A model generated the notes under the pieces. The model did no database searches. It was not told the DNA's origin and saw nothing but the letters and a program-made list of their open reading frames with translations. 64,000 nucleotides of DNA from Caballeronia telluris (GTDB taxonomy: Bacteria > Pseudomonadota > Gammaproteobacteria > Burkholderiales > Burkholderiaceae), in contig NZ_FCNZ02000006.1 in assembly GCF_001544495.1 (NCBI RefSeq), forward strand, positions 62,001-126,000, in the 5' to 3' direction. The translations under genes and the position numbers were made by a program. Shown piece after piece: positions 34,911-43,595 of the stretch. Every line of letters begins with the position of its first letter. The first letter of the stretch is position 1.

Positions 34911-36512
34911 ATGCCAGTCTCCGAACTTCAACGGCGCCGCACGTTCGCGGTCATTTCCCACCCTGACGCGGGCAAGACGACGCTCACCGAAAAACTCCTG
35001 CTGTTCTCGGGCGCGATCCAGATCGCGGGCACCGTGAAGGGGCGCAAGAGCAACCGCTACGCGACCTCCGACTGGATGGAGATCGAAAAGCAACGCGGCA
35101 TTTCGGTCGCGAGCTCGGTGATGCAGTTCGAATACGGCGATGCCGTCATCAACCTGCTCGACACCCCGGGCCACGAGGACTTCTCCGAGGACACCTACCG
35201 CGTGCTGACCGCCGTCGATGCTGCCGTGATGGTGATCGACGGCGCGAACGGCGTCGAAGCGCAGACGCTCAAGCTGCTCGAAGTCTGCCGCGCGCGCCGC
35301 ACGCCGATTCTCACGTTCATCAACAAGCTCGACCGCGAAGTGCGCCAGCCGCTCGAACTGCTCGATGAAATCGAGCAGCATCTGGGCGTGGCCGCCGTGC
35401 CGTTCACCTGGCCGATCGGCATGGGCAAGGAATTCCAGGGCGTCTATGACATCCAGCGCGATCAGGTGCGCCTGTTCCGTCCCGGACAGGACACGGCCGG
35501 CGGCGAAGTCGAAACGCTCACGGCGCCCTCCGACGAGGAAGGCGAGCGCCGTTTCGGTTCGAGCTGGACGCGCGCGAAGGAAGAAATCGACCTGATCACG
35601 GGCGCGACGCCCCCGCTCGACCGCGACGCGTTCCTCGCGGGCCAGCAGTCGCCGGTGCTGTTCGGCTCGGCGATCAACAATTTCGGCGTGAAGGAAATTC
35701 TCGACGCGCTCGTCGATCTCGCGCCGCCGCCCTCGATGCGCATGACCGTGCAACGCCCCGTGATGCCGGACGAACCGAAGTTCACCGGCGTCGTCTTCAA
35801 GGTGCAGGCGAACATGGACCTCGCGCACCGCGACCGCGTCGCGTTCATCCGCGTGTGTTCGGGCCATTTCGAGCGCGGCATGGCGCTGAAGGTCACGCGC
35901 TCGGCGAAGACGTTTCGCGCGAACAACGTCGTCACGTTCCTGTCGCAGCGACGTGAAACGGTGAGCGAGGCGTATCCGGGCGACATCATCGGCATCCCGA
36001 ATCACGGCACGCTGCGCCTCGGCGACACCCTCACCGAAGGCGAGGAACTCCAGTTCACCGGCCTGCCATTCTTCGCGCCGGAAATCTTCCAGACCGTCGA
36101 AGTGGTCGATCCGATGCGCGCGAAGCAGCTCGGCGAGGCGCTCAACCAGTTCGGCGACGAAGGCGCGATTCAGGTGTTCCGTCCGGTCGTCGGCGGTTCG
36201 ATCATCCTCGGCGCGGTCGGGCAACTTCAGTTCGAAGTGGTGGCGCATCGACTGTCGGCGGAATACAAGGTCGACGTGCGCATCATGCCCGCGCGCTATC
36301 GCATGTCGCGCTGGGTGACCTGCGACGACGCCGCCGAACTGCGCCGCTTCAGCGACGCCTACGCGGGCCGCATGGCGCTCGACGCATCGAACGCGCCGAC
36401 GTATCTCGCTTCGCACATCTCCGAAATCGAAGTCGCGCAGAAGGCGTGGCCGAAGATCGTCTTCAACGAACTGCGCGAGCACTCCGGCGCGCCGTTCCGC
36501 AAGTCGCTCTGA
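34911..36512 (+). CDS. prfC: Peptide chain release factor 3
   Basis: A 533-residue translational GTPase that recycles RF1 and RF2 from the ribosome. G1 is SHPDAGKTT (16-24), G3 is DTPGHEDF (84-91) and G4 is NKLD (138-141); the switch region includes SDWMEIEKQRGIS. Start: ATG 34911 gives the usual family N-terminus (MPVSELQRRRTFAVISHPDAGK) and length, though no strong ribosome site is visible. An in-frame GTG at 34866 would add 15 residues. The 335-base gap from the NYN gene holds no other gene. Confidence 0.95.
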   Translation: MPVSELQRRRTFAVISHPDAGKTTLTEKLLLFSGAIQIAGTVKGRKSNRYATSDWMEIEKQRGISVASSVMQFEYGDAVINLLDTPGHEDFSEDTYRVLTAVDAAVMVIDGANGVEAQTLKLLEVCRARRTPILTFINKLDREVRQPLELLDEIEQHLGVAAVPFTWPIGMGKEFQGVYDIQRDQVRLFRPGQDTAGGEVETLTAPSDEEGERRFGSSWTRAKEEIDLITGATPPLDRDAFLAGQQSPVLFGSAINNFGVKEILDALVDLAPPPSMRMTVQRPVMPDEPKFTGVVFKVQANMDLAHRDRVAFIRVCSGHFERGMALKVTRSAKTFRANNVVTFLSQRRETVSEAYPGDIIGIPNHGTLRLGDTLTEGEELQFTGLPFFAPEIFQTVEVVDPMRAKQLGEALNQFGDEGAIQVFRPVVGGSIILGAVGQLQFEVVAHRLSAEYKVDVRIMPARYRMSRWVTCDDAAELRRFSDAYAGRMALDASNAPTYLASHISEIEVAQKAWPKIVFNELREHSGAPFRKSL

Positions 36513-36564
36513 CGCATTTGTTCTAAGGCATTTGTTTTGACGCATTCGTTTTGACGCATTCTTT
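36511..36564 (+). repeat. Imperfect 14-base direct repeats after prfC
   Basis: Four imperfect copies of GACGCATTyGTTTT run from the prfC stop codon to just before the ribosome site of the next gene. They look like slippage-derived repeats and make the intergenic region AT-rich. Confidence 0.7.
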
Positions 36565-36582
36565 CAACCAACGAGGACCATC

Positions 36583-37368
36583 GTGAAGAGGCTGTTGACG
36601 TTATTGCTGGGTGCCATGCTTGCTGTTTCCGTTTCGACCTTTGCTCAGGCGAAGGACTGGTCGACGATCCGCTTCGGCGTCGATGCGAGCTATCCGCCGT
36701 TCGAATCGAAGGCGCCGGACGGCACGCTCGTCGGCTTCGATATCGACGTCGGCAACGAACTGTGCCGGCGCCTGAACGCGAAATGCGTGTGGGTCGAGAA
36801 CGCGTTCGACGGCATGATTCCCGGCCTCAAGGCGAAAAAGTTCGACGGCGTGCTCTCGACCATGTCGATGACGCCCGCGCGGGTCAAGCAGATCGCGTTC
36901 AGCAGCAAGCTCTTCCATGTGCCGACGCGCCTCGTCGCGAAGAAGGGTTCCGCGATCCAGCCGACGGCGGAATCGCTTGCGGGCAAATCTGTGGGCGTCG
37001 AGCAGGGGTCGATGCAGGAAACCTACGCGAAGGCACACTGGGGCGCGAAGGGCGTGCAAGTGGTGTCGTATGCCGACCAAGACCAGGTCTATGCGGACTT
37101 GCTGACGGGGCGCATCGACGCGTCGCTGCAAAACGCGGTGCAGGCCGAGCGCGGCTTTCTCGACACGCCGCGCGGCAAGCCGTACGCGTTCGCGGGCGGC
37201 GCGCTGGAAGACAGCGCGATCTTCGGGCCGGGCACGGCGATCGGCTTGCGCCGCGAAGACACCGACCTGAAGGAGAAGCTCGACGGCGCCATCGCCGCGA
37301 TGATCAAGGACGGCACCTACAAGAAGATCGCCGGCAAGTATTTCGACTTCGACGTGTACGGCGAGTGA
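36583..37368 (+). CDS. Polar amino acid ABC transporter substrate-binding protein
   Basis: A 261-residue periplasmic protein with a signal peptide (KRLLTLLLGAMLAVSVSTFAQA). IRFGVDASYPPFESKAPDG, VGFDIDVGNELCRRL, and LTGRIDASL match the Lys/Arg/ornithine/His-binding family. The start is GTG with ACGAGGACC upstream. There are no permease or ATPase genes next to it, so it is an orphan receptor here and must share a membrane complex. A terminator follows. Confidence 0.85.
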   Translation: MKRLLTLLLGAMLAVSVSTFAQAKDWSTIRFGVDASYPPFESKAPDGTLVGFDIDVGNELCRRLNAKCVWVENAFDGMIPGLKAKKFDGVLSTMSMTPARVKQIAFSSKLFHVPTRLVAKKGSAIQPTAESLAGKSVGVEQGSMQETYAKAHWGAKGVQVVSYADQDQVYADLLTGRIDASLQNAVQAERGFLDTPRGKPYAFAGGALEDSAIFGPGTAIGLRREDTDLKEKLDGAIAAMIKDGTYKKIAGKYFDFDVYGE

Positions 37369-37391
37369 AGTCCTGACGCGCGATGTCGAAG

Positions 37392-37417
37392 GCGGCGCCC
37401 CGAGGGGCGCCGCTTTT
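37392..37417 (+). terminator. Rho-independent terminator after the binding-protein gene
   Basis: GCGGCGCCCC and GGGGCGCCGC pair perfectly with a two-base centre, followed by TTTT at 37414-37417. It also abuts the end of the convergent marC gene. Confidence 0.75.
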
Positions 37418-38082
37418 CATTTCAGGCGCACGCTTTCGATCAGTTCGGACACGCCGAGCCAGAGAATCTGCACGCCGATGCAGAAGATCACGAAGGCGAA
37501 GAGGCGCATGGCGACCTGCGTGCCGACGGTGCCGAGCAGGCGTTCGAGGTGGCCGGAAAAGCGCACGCGCACGTAGATGCTCGTGCACAGGATCACGAGC
37601 GCGACGCCCACGCCGACCATATGCACCGGCAACAGTCCCGCACGCGGCGAGCCGGTGCCGAGCGCGATCGCCACGGCGATGGCGCCCGGGCCGACGGTGA
37701 TCGGCAACGTCAGCGGATAGAACGACTTGGCGCGCAGCGACGCCGTGCGATCGGTCGCGGGCGCGACTTCGGCGGCTTCGGCTTCCGTGTCGTCGGGGGC
37801 TTGCAGGAGATTCCAGCCCGCCATCGCGATGACGACGCCGCCCGCGACCCGCAGCACCGGAATCGAGATCCCGAAGAACGACAGCACATACGCGCCGATC
37901 GAGAGCGAAGCGAGCAGGATCGCGAAGCTGTTGACCGAGATGCGCCGGGCGATTTCGCCGCGCTCGGCGAGCGTCGCGTGCGGCACCATGCTGAGCACGA
38001 TGAGCGCCGTGGCCGGCGGATTGATGAGAGGAAAAAGCCCGGCGACGATCACGAGGACCGTCTTCGTGAATTCGTTGAGCAT
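37417..38082 (-). CDS. MarC-family integral membrane protein
   Basis: A 221-residue protein with six hydrophobic segments. NEFTKTVLVIVAGLFPLINPPATALI at the start and PLTLPITVGPGAIAVAIALG are the two family signatures. The family is of unresolved function despite its name; a link to antibiotic resistance is not supported. I start at ATG 38082, which has AAGGAA upstream; the frame remains open 5' without another likely start. Confidence 0.82.
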   Translation of the reverse strand: MLNEFTKTVLVIVAGLFPLINPPATALIVLSMVPHATLAERGEIARRISVNSFAILLASLSIGAYVLSFFGISIPVLRVAGGVVIAMAGWNLLQAPDDTEAEAAEVAPATDRTASLRAKSFYPLTLPITVGPGAIAVAIALGTGSPRAGLLPVHMVGVGVALVILCTSIYVRVRFSGHLERLLGTVGTQVAMRLFAFVIFCIGVQILWLGVSELIESVRLK

Positions 38083-38213
38083 GGAGTTCCTTGGGTCGCT
38101 GACGCTTCCTGGTTCGCGAAGTGCTCGTCCGGGATCGAGTATAGGTGAGGCGATCCGGCGGGACCAGCGCCGACCAGGCCGTGCCTCCGTTGACAGAACC
38201 ACGCGTCTCTTCT

Positions 38214-38242
38214 AGTTTACTGGATAAGAAATCCATTAAACT
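38214..38242. promoter_or_regulatory. Operator-like palindrome before the XRE/cupin regulator
   Basis: AGTTTACTGGAT and ATCCATTAAACT match as inverted repeats in 11 of 12 positions around AAGAA. The palindrome ends 7 bases before the regulator start and covers the probable -10 of a promoter with TTGACA at 38190-38195. Autoregulation is likely. Confidence 0.65.
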
Positions 38243-38249
38243 GGACAGC

Positions 38250-38873
38250 ATGGAAATCAATGCAATCATCGCGGGCCGCGTGCGGGAACTGCGAGACGCG
38301 CAAGGCTGGTCGCTCGACGCGCTGGCCGAACGCAGCGCAGTGAGCCGCTCCAACATCTCGCTCATCGAGCGCGGACAGAGCAGTCCCACCGCGACCGTTC
38401 TCGACAAACTCGCGACCGCGCTGAAGGTGCCCCTCGCCTCGCTGTTCGAACAGAGCGTCGCGCCGGCCGCCGAACCATCGCCGGTTTCTCGCGCAGCTGA
38501 ACAGCCGGTCTGGACCGATCCGGCGTCGAAACATATCCGGCGACACCTGTCGCCTGCCGCACGCTCGCCGATCCAGCTCGTCGAGGTCAGGTTTCCCGCT
38601 GGCCGGCGCGTCGACTACGACACCAGTTCGCGCCACGCCCAGATTTTCCAGCAGGTCTGGCTACTCGAAGGCGCGATGGAAATCACGGTCGGCGAAACGC
38701 GCTGGCGGCTCGAAGCCGGCGACTGCCTCGCGATGCGGCTGGACTGCCCCACCGCCTTCAGGAATCCCACCAGGAAGGCCGCGCGTTATCTGGTGGCGCT
38801 CACCCACCCTCCCTCAATGAACGGACCAACGGATGATCGACAACGTGACTGTGCGCCGCGTCGGCACAAGTGA
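38250..38873 (+). CDS. XRE-family regulator with cupin domain
   Basis: A 207-residue protein: a Cro/CI helix-turn-helix at about 8-62 (GWSLDALAERSAVSRSNISLIERGQSSP) and a C-terminal cupin at about 110-185 (QQVWLLEGAMEITVGETRWRLEAGD). This architecture binds small effectors and controls nearby metabolic genes. The next gene, a GNAT enzyme, starts 41 bases before its stop in another frame, so the two are tightly coupled. Its start at ATG 38250 is set by domain length and the operator immediately upstream. Confidence 0.82.
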   Translation: MEINAIIAGRVRELRDAQGWSLDALAERSAVSRSNISLIERGQSSPTATVLDKLATALKVPLASLFEQSVAPAAEPSPVSRAAEQPVWTDPASKHIRRHLSPAARSPIQLVEVRFPAGRRVDYDTSSRHAQIFQQVWLLEGAMEITVGETRWRLEAGDCLAMRLDCPTAFRNPTRKAARYLVALTHPPSMNGPTDDRQRDCAPRRHK

Positions 38874-39363
38874 AGCGGCAGCGTGCGTGGAAGACCTGAC
38901 CGATGTGCTCACCGACTGCGTCGAAGGCGGCGCATCGGTGAGCTTCATGCTGCCGATTTCCCGCGAGAAGGCCGTGGCATTCTGGCAAACGGTCGCCGAA
39001 GGCGTCGCGCGCGGGGAACGTGTACTGCTGGTCGCCGAAGACGGAACCGGGCGGATCGTCGGTACGGTTCAAGTCGTCACGAAGCAGCCGGAGAACCAGC
39101 CGCATCGCGCGGACATCGCAAAGATGCTGGTGCATCGGCAGGCTCGGCGGTGCGGAGTCGGACGGCTGCTGATGGCGGAGGCCGAACGCGCGGCACGCGA
39201 GGAGAACAAGTCCGTGCTGGTGCTCGATACCGTGACCGGCGGCGATGCCGAACGGCTGTATGAGCGTGCGGGGTGGCAACGTGTCGGCGAAGTGCCGCAT
39301 TACGCGCTGATGCCTGACGGCGAATTCTGCGGAACGACGTTTTATCACAAGCAACTTCTGTAG
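38833..39363 (+). CDS. GNAT-family N-acetyltransferase
   Basis: A 176-residue acetyltransferase. The acetyl-CoA loop is HRQARRCGVGRLLMAEAE, followed by LVLDTVTGGDAERLYERAGW, typical of the family that acetylates antibiotics, amino acids or protein ends. It overlaps the regulator gene by 41 bases in a different frame, which suggests co-translation and that the XRE/cupin protein controls it. The substrate is unknown; the context gives no clue. Confidence 0.82.
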   Translation: MIDNVTVRRVGTSEAAACVEDLTDVLTDCVEGGASVSFMLPISREKAVAFWQTVAEGVARGERVLLVAEDGTGRIVGTVQVVTKQPENQPHRADIAKMLVHRQARRCGVGRLLMAEAERAAREENKSVLVLDTVTGGDAERLYERAGWQRVGEVPHYALMPDGEFCGTTFYHKQLL

Positions 39364-39640
39364 CGTCGCCCACTGTCCCGCCTCCACCATCAACTCCGCA
39401 AGATACTTCTTCCACATCTCCGGATGGGCGAGCGTCTGGTGTCCATACGACGGCTCGCCCGCTCCGGCATCTCCACATAGCGCGCGATCGTCGGCGAAAT
39501 TCAACGCGTAGAGCCGCACGCGGAAGCGTCCGAATTGCGGCGCGGGGTCGTAGTCCCACGACGATTCGAACCAGTAGAGCGCATCGCTGGCGTCGGACTT
39601 TGTGGACTGATCGACCGCCGACTGGTACGCGTTCCGCGGC
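39364..39640 (-). pseudogene. Gene remnant without clear start or end
   Basis: The minus-strand frame here reads LYWFESSWDYDPAPQFGRFR, then RLYALNFADDRAL and MWKKYLAELMVEAGQW, which has real-protein composition unlike a shadow frame. It has no convincing start and runs into the 3' end of the acetyltransferase gene, where it loses protein-like composition. I read it as a fragment of a decayed gene whose 3' end was replaced. I cannot name the family. Confidence 0.3.
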
Positions 39641-39722
39641 GCGGTCCGGCGCGTCGCGATGCATGCGCGCCGCGTTGCCCGTGGTGATCGCGGCCCGAGC
39701 ACGTCCGTTCGTGTCCATTCGA

Positions 39723-39755
39723 TAGCTTGCTAACGAATTTGTCTCAAAATATAAT
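39723..39755 (+). promoter_or_regulatory. MarR operator overlapping a strong promoter
   Basis: TAGCTTGCTA (39723-39732) is an inverted repeat that overlaps a -35-like TTGCTA (39727-39732). A perfect TATAAT follows 17 bases later at 39750-39755. Transcription would begin near 39762, at the likely start codon. Confidence 0.55.
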
Positions 39756-39762
39756 GCGCGCC

Positions 39763-40281
39763 ATGCAAAATCTCGACGCCCTGCGACTCGCCGTGAGCAG
39801 TACGCTCGTGACCGCCGCCCGCCAGTGGCGGCGCGCGAGCCACGGACTGCTCGCCGCCTACAACGTCTCCGAGGCCTGTGCCGCGCCGCTCCTGATCGCC
39901 GGCAGGCTCGGCGCGGGCGTGCGGCAGGTGACGCTCGCGGACCACGTGGGCATCGAAGGTCCGTCGCTCGTGCGCCTGCTCGACCAGTTGTGCGCCGCCG
40001 GCCTGATGCGCCGCGACGAAGACCCCGACGACCGCCGCGCGAAAACCATCTCGCTGACCGACGAAGGCCGCGCAATCACCGCGACCATCGAGAAGGAACT
40101 GACCGGGCTGCGCGGCGAAGTGCTCGAAGGCGTGAGCCGCGCCGATCTGGAAGCCACGCTGCGGGTGTTGACGCTCTTCAACGGGTCCAAGCGAGTGGCC
40201 GCGCCCCGGCGCGCTCCGGCCCAGGAACCCGCGCGCGAGCCCGCCCATCGCGATCCGACGCGCCCGGACACCGCACCATGA
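39763..40281 (+). CDS. MarR-family regulator of the efflux operon
   Basis: A 172-residue winged-helix protein with VTLADHVGIEGPSLVRLLDQLCAAGLMRRDEDPDDRRAK, the recognition helix and wing of the MarR family. ATG 39763 is my choice because the promoter at 39727-39755 would start the mRNA at or next to it; earlier ATG/TTG codons would lie in the promoter. No ribosome site is seen. Its stop overlaps the start of the FUSC transporter gene (ATGA), so it is the first gene of the operon and its likely repressor. Confidence 0.82.
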   Translation: MQNLDALRLAVSSTLVTAARQWRRASHGLLAAYNVSEACAAPLLIAGRLGAGVRQVTLADHVGIEGPSLVRLLDQLCAAGLMRRDEDPDDRRAKTISLTDEGRAITATIEKELTGLRGEVLEGVSRADLEATLRVLTLFNGSKRVAAPRRAPAQEPAREPAHRDPTRPDTAP

Positions 40282-42380
40282 CGCTACCGTCCACGCGCGA
40301 CTGGCTGTTTTCGCTGAAGACCTTCACCGCCTCGATGCTGGCGCTCTATATCGCGCTCAGGCTAGAACTGCCGCGACCCTATTGGGCGATGGCGACGGTC
40401 TACATCGTGTCGAATCCGTTTGTCGGCGCGACGCGTTCGAAGGCGCTCTACCGCGCGCTCGGCACGATGCTCGGCGCCTCGGCGGCGGTGCTGTTCGTGC
40501 CGCCGTTCGTGGAATCGCCGTATCTGTTCAGCTTCGTCGTCGCGCTGTGGACGGGCACGCTGCTCTATCTCGCCATTTCCGACCGCACCGCGCGCAGCTA
40601 CGTCTTCATGCTCGCGGGCTACACGCTGCCGCTGATCGCGCTGCCCGCCGTGACGAACCCGGCCGGCGTCTTCGATCTCGCGATCACGCGCACCGAGGAA
40701 ATCCTGCTCGGCATCGTGTGCGCGAGCGTCGTCGGCGGGGCGGTGTTTCCGAGCCGGCTTGCGCCGTCGCTCGTCGAGCGCACCGACGCCTGGTTTCGCG
40801 ACGCCGCGTTCTACGTCAAGGAGACGCTTTCCGGCCGCATCGCGGGTCAGCCGATCTCGGCGGCGCGCCAGCGGCTCGCCGCGACCGTCAACCAGCTCGA
40901 ATTCCTGCTGAGCCAGCTCGCCTACGATCACGCGCGGCCCGACATCCTCGTGCGCGCGCACGCGCTGCGCGGACGCATGCAGTTGCTGCTGCCGATCGTC
41001 TCCGCGCTCGCCGATCCGCTGATCGCGCTGCTCGGCGGCGCCAGGGCGCGTCCGGCGGGCCTCGCGACCCTGCTCGCCGATGTCGTCGGATGGTTCGACG
41101 CGCCGCTCGCCGACAACGACGCGGCCGAGCGCGAAGCCGACCGTCTGCGCGAGCGCATCGCGACGCTGGAACCGGCGGCCGCCGAACTCGCGACCTGGGA
41201 AGGCGCGCTCCTGTCGAACGCGTTGTGGCGCCTGAAGCAAGTCGTCGACGTCTGGCAGGACTGCCGCGCGCTGCGCATCCTGATCGCGCGCGAGAAAGGC
41301 GCCTGGCGGCCGCGCTTCAGGCATTGGCGGCTCGGCGGCTCGGCGCGCTATTTCGATCGCGGCATGCTGATCTTCTCGGCGGGCTCGGCGGTCGGCGCGA
41401 TCTTCGTCGCGTCGAGCCTGTGGATCAGCTCCGGCTGGAACGACGGCGCCGCGGCCGTCTCGCTCGCGGCGGTCGCGTGCTGCTTCTTCGCCGCGCTCGA
41501 CGAACCCGCGCCGCAAGTCTTCGCGTTCTTCGTCTGGACCTGCGTGAGCGTGGTGCTCGCGGGACTCTACCTCTTCGTGATCCTTCCGAACGTGCACGAT
41601 TTCGCGATGCTCGTCGTGATGTTCTCGGTGCCGTTCCTGATCGTCGGCACGCTGATTCCGCGCCCGCAGTTCAATCTCGCGACGATGCTCGTCGCCGTCA
41701 ACACGGCCTCGTTCATCAGCATACAGAGCGCCTACGAGGCCAATTTCCTGACCTTCCTGAACAGCAATCTGGCGGGTCCGGCGGGCCTGCTCTTCGCGTT
41801 CATCTGGACGCGCATGACGCGCCCCTTCGGCGCGGAACTCGCGGCGGCGCGCCTGATGCGATCGAGCTGGCAGGACGTGGTGCTGAGCACGGCCACGCCG
41901 CCCGACGGCGATCAGCGCAATCTCGCCGCACGCATGCTCGACCGCCTGATGCAACTGATCCCGCGCCTTGCCGCCACCGACGACCATCGTCATCCGTCGA
42001 TCGAGAGCTTTCGCGATTTGCGGGTCGCGTTCAACGCGCTCGATCTCACGCGCGCGCGGCGCCGCACGGGCGACGACGTGAGCGCGTCGATCGATACGGT
42101 GCTCGACGGCGTCCGCGATCACTACAACCGCTGCGTCGCGCGGCGCGAGCGCCAGCCCGTGCCGGCGAGCCTGCAAACGGCCATCGACGCAGCGCTCGCG
42201 CGCGTGTCGACGGCAAACGGCGGCGGCGACGAGCCGCTTGCCGAAGGTCAGCCCGCGCCCGCCGCTTCGCTGCCCGCGCGCCCGTTGCGCGACGCGTTGC
42301 ACGCGCTCGTCGGCATCCGGCTGTCACTCTTTCCGCAGACGAGCGGCGTGACCGGTCCGGCGCAGGAGGCTGCGGCATGA
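40278..42380 (+). CDS. AaeB-like FUSC-family efflux transporter
   Basis: A 700-residue inner-membrane protein with two membrane blocks (about residues 10-150 and 365-510) separated by a large soluble domain, the layout of AaeB/FUSC transporters that export aromatic carboxylic acids. RPYWAMATVYIVSNPFVGATRSKALYR is a family signature. It overlaps the MarR gene by 4 bases and is followed by DUF1656, fusion protein and outer-membrane factor genes, so a complete tripartite pump is encoded. Substrate is inferred. Confidence 0.87.
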   Translation: MTLPSTRDWLFSLKTFTASMLALYIALRLELPRPYWAMATVYIVSNPFVGATRSKALYRALGTMLGASAAVLFVPPFVESPYLFSFVVALWTGTLLYLAISDRTARSYVFMLAGYTLPLIALPAVTNPAGVFDLAITRTEEILLGIVCASVVGGAVFPSRLAPSLVERTDAWFRDAAFYVKETLSGRIAGQPISAARQRLAATVNQLEFLLSQLAYDHARPDILVRAHALRGRMQLLLPIVSALADPLIALLGGARARPAGLATLLADVVGWFDAPLADNDAAEREADRLRERIATLEPAAAELATWEGALLSNALWRLKQVVDVWQDCRALRILIAREKGAWRPRFRHWRLGGSARYFDRGMLIFSAGSAVGAIFVASSLWISSGWNDGAAAVSLAAVACCFFAALDEPAPQVFAFFVWTCVSVVLAGLYLFVILPNVHDFAMLVVMFSVPFLIVGTLIPRPQFNLATMLVAVNTASFISIQSAYEANFLTFLNSNLAGPAGLLFAFIWTRMTRPFGAELAAARLMRSSWQDVVLSTATPPDGDQRNLAARMLDRLMQLIPRLAATDDHRHPSIESFRDLRVAFNALDLTRARRRTGDDVSASIDTVLDGVRDHYNRCVARRERQPVPASLQTAIDAALARVSTANGGGDEPLAEGQPAPAASLPARPLRDALHALVGIRLSLFPQTSGVTGPAQEAAA

Positions 42381-42414
42381 CGTTCCTTCACCTTACCCGC
42401 GCGGAGTCCGTCCG

Positions 42415-42624
42415 ATGATCGGCGAAATCGACATCTTCGGCGTCTTCGTGCCGGCCATTCTCGTGCTGATGCTCGTCGCGTATCTCGTGAATCTCGCGAT
42501 CCGCACGGTGCTCGCGCGCGTCGGCTTTTATCGCTTCGTCTGGCACCGGTCGATCTTCGATCTGGGCATTTACGTGCTCGTGCTCGGTGCTGTCGTCGTT
42601 CTTTCCCATCGGTTCATGACGTGA
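42415..42624 (+). CDS. DUF1656 small membrane protein (AaeX-like)
   Basis: A 69-residue protein with two hydrophobic helices and the family sequence IGEIDIFGVFVPAILVLM, VGFYRFVWHRSIFDL. These proteins are always found with AaeA/AaeB-type pumps; their exact role is unknown. Its TGA overlaps the GTG start of the fusion protein gene. Confidence 0.88.
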   Translation: MIGEIDIFGVFVPAILVLMLVAYLVNLAIRTVLARVGFYRFVWHRSIFDLGIYVLVLGAVVVLSHRFMT

Positions 42625-43595
42625 AAAAAACCTGGTTCTCCGTTGGACAGATTCTCCTGACGCTCGTCGTCGTGGCCGTCGCGTGCTTCGTGCTGTGGCG
42701 GCTCGTCGGCTATTACATGTTTTCGCCGTGGACGCGCGACGGCCACGTGCGCGCCGATGTCGTGCAGGTCGCGCCGGACGTCGGCGGACTGATCGTGCAG
42801 GTCGATGTCGTCGACAACCAGCCGGTCAAGCAAGGCCAGACGCTCTTCGTGATCGACCAGGCGCGCTACGCGCTGACGCTGCGTCAGGCGCAGGCGACCG
42901 CGCAGCAGCGCCGCGCGACGCTCGATCAGGCGCGCCGCGAGGACGCGCGCAACCGCGCGCTCGGCGATCTGGTCGCGCGCGAGGCAGCGGAGGAAACGCG
43001 TTCGCGCGTGCAGCAGGCGGAAGCCGCGGTCGCCGACGCCGAAGTCGCCATCGATACCGCGCGCCTGAATCTCGCGCGCACGGTGATCGTGAGCCCGGTC
43101 GACGGCTATCTGAACGACCGCGCGCCGCGCACCGGCGAATACGTGGCGGCGAGCCGGCCGGTGCTGTCGGTGGTCGACATGCATTCGTTTCGCGTCGACG
43201 GATACTTCGAGGAAACGAAGCTGCGCGGCATCGACATCGGCCAGCCGGTCGACATCGAGGTCATGGGCGAGCCGGGCGTGCTGCGTGGGCACGTGCAGAG
43301 CATCGCGGCGGGTATCGAGGACCGCGACCGCACGCAGGGCACGAATCTCCTGCCGAACGTGAATCCGGCGTTCAGCTGGGTGCGGCTCGCGCAACGGATT
43401 CCGGTGCGCATCGCGCTCGACGAAGTGCCCGCCGACTTCCGCATGATCGCCGGGCGCACGGCGACGGTCTCGGTGCGCGGGCTCGCGCCGTCGCTCGGGC
43501 CGCAGCGCGCGGCGTCCAGTGTGCCGATTGCTTCGGGCGCTTCCACGGTTCCGGCCGCTTCCGCCGCGCAGCCGTCGACGGAAATCAAGCGATGA
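42621..43595 (+). CDS. HlyD/EmrA-type membrane fusion protein (AaeA-like)
   Basis: A 324-residue periplasmic adaptor with one N-terminal membrane anchor, a biotinyl-lipoyl half (VQVAPDVGGLIVQVDVVDNQPVKQGQTLF), a helical hairpin of about residues 75-140, the second lipoyl half (TVIVSPVDGYLNDRAPRTGEYV) and a beta barrel. The start is GTG, overlapping the DUF1656 stop (GTGA). It bridges the FUSC transporter and the outer-membrane channel encoded next. Confidence 0.88.
   Translation: MKKTWFSVGQILLTLVVVAVACFVLWRLVGYYMFSPWTRDGHVRADVVQVAPDVGGLIVQVDVVDNQPVKQGQTLFVIDQARYALTLRQAQATAQQRRATLDQARREDARNRALGDLVAREAAEETRSRVQQAEAAVADAEVAIDTARLNLARTVIVSPVDGYLNDRAPRTGEYVAASRPVLSVVDMHSFRVDGYFEETKLRGIDIGQPVDIEVMGEPGVLRGHVQSIAAGIEDRDRTQGTNLLPNVNPAFSWVRLAQRIPVRIALDEVPADFRMIAGRTATVSVRGLAPSLGPQRAASSVPIASGASTVPAASAAQPSTEIKR

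Noticed and set aside
34722..36545. Minus-strand frame of 607 codons opposite prfC
   Set aside because: prfC is certain and the opposite frame has no recognisable sequence.
40362..42302. Minus-strand frame of 646 codons opposite the FUSC transporter
   Set aside because: Highly charged and repetitive; no start signal or domain.
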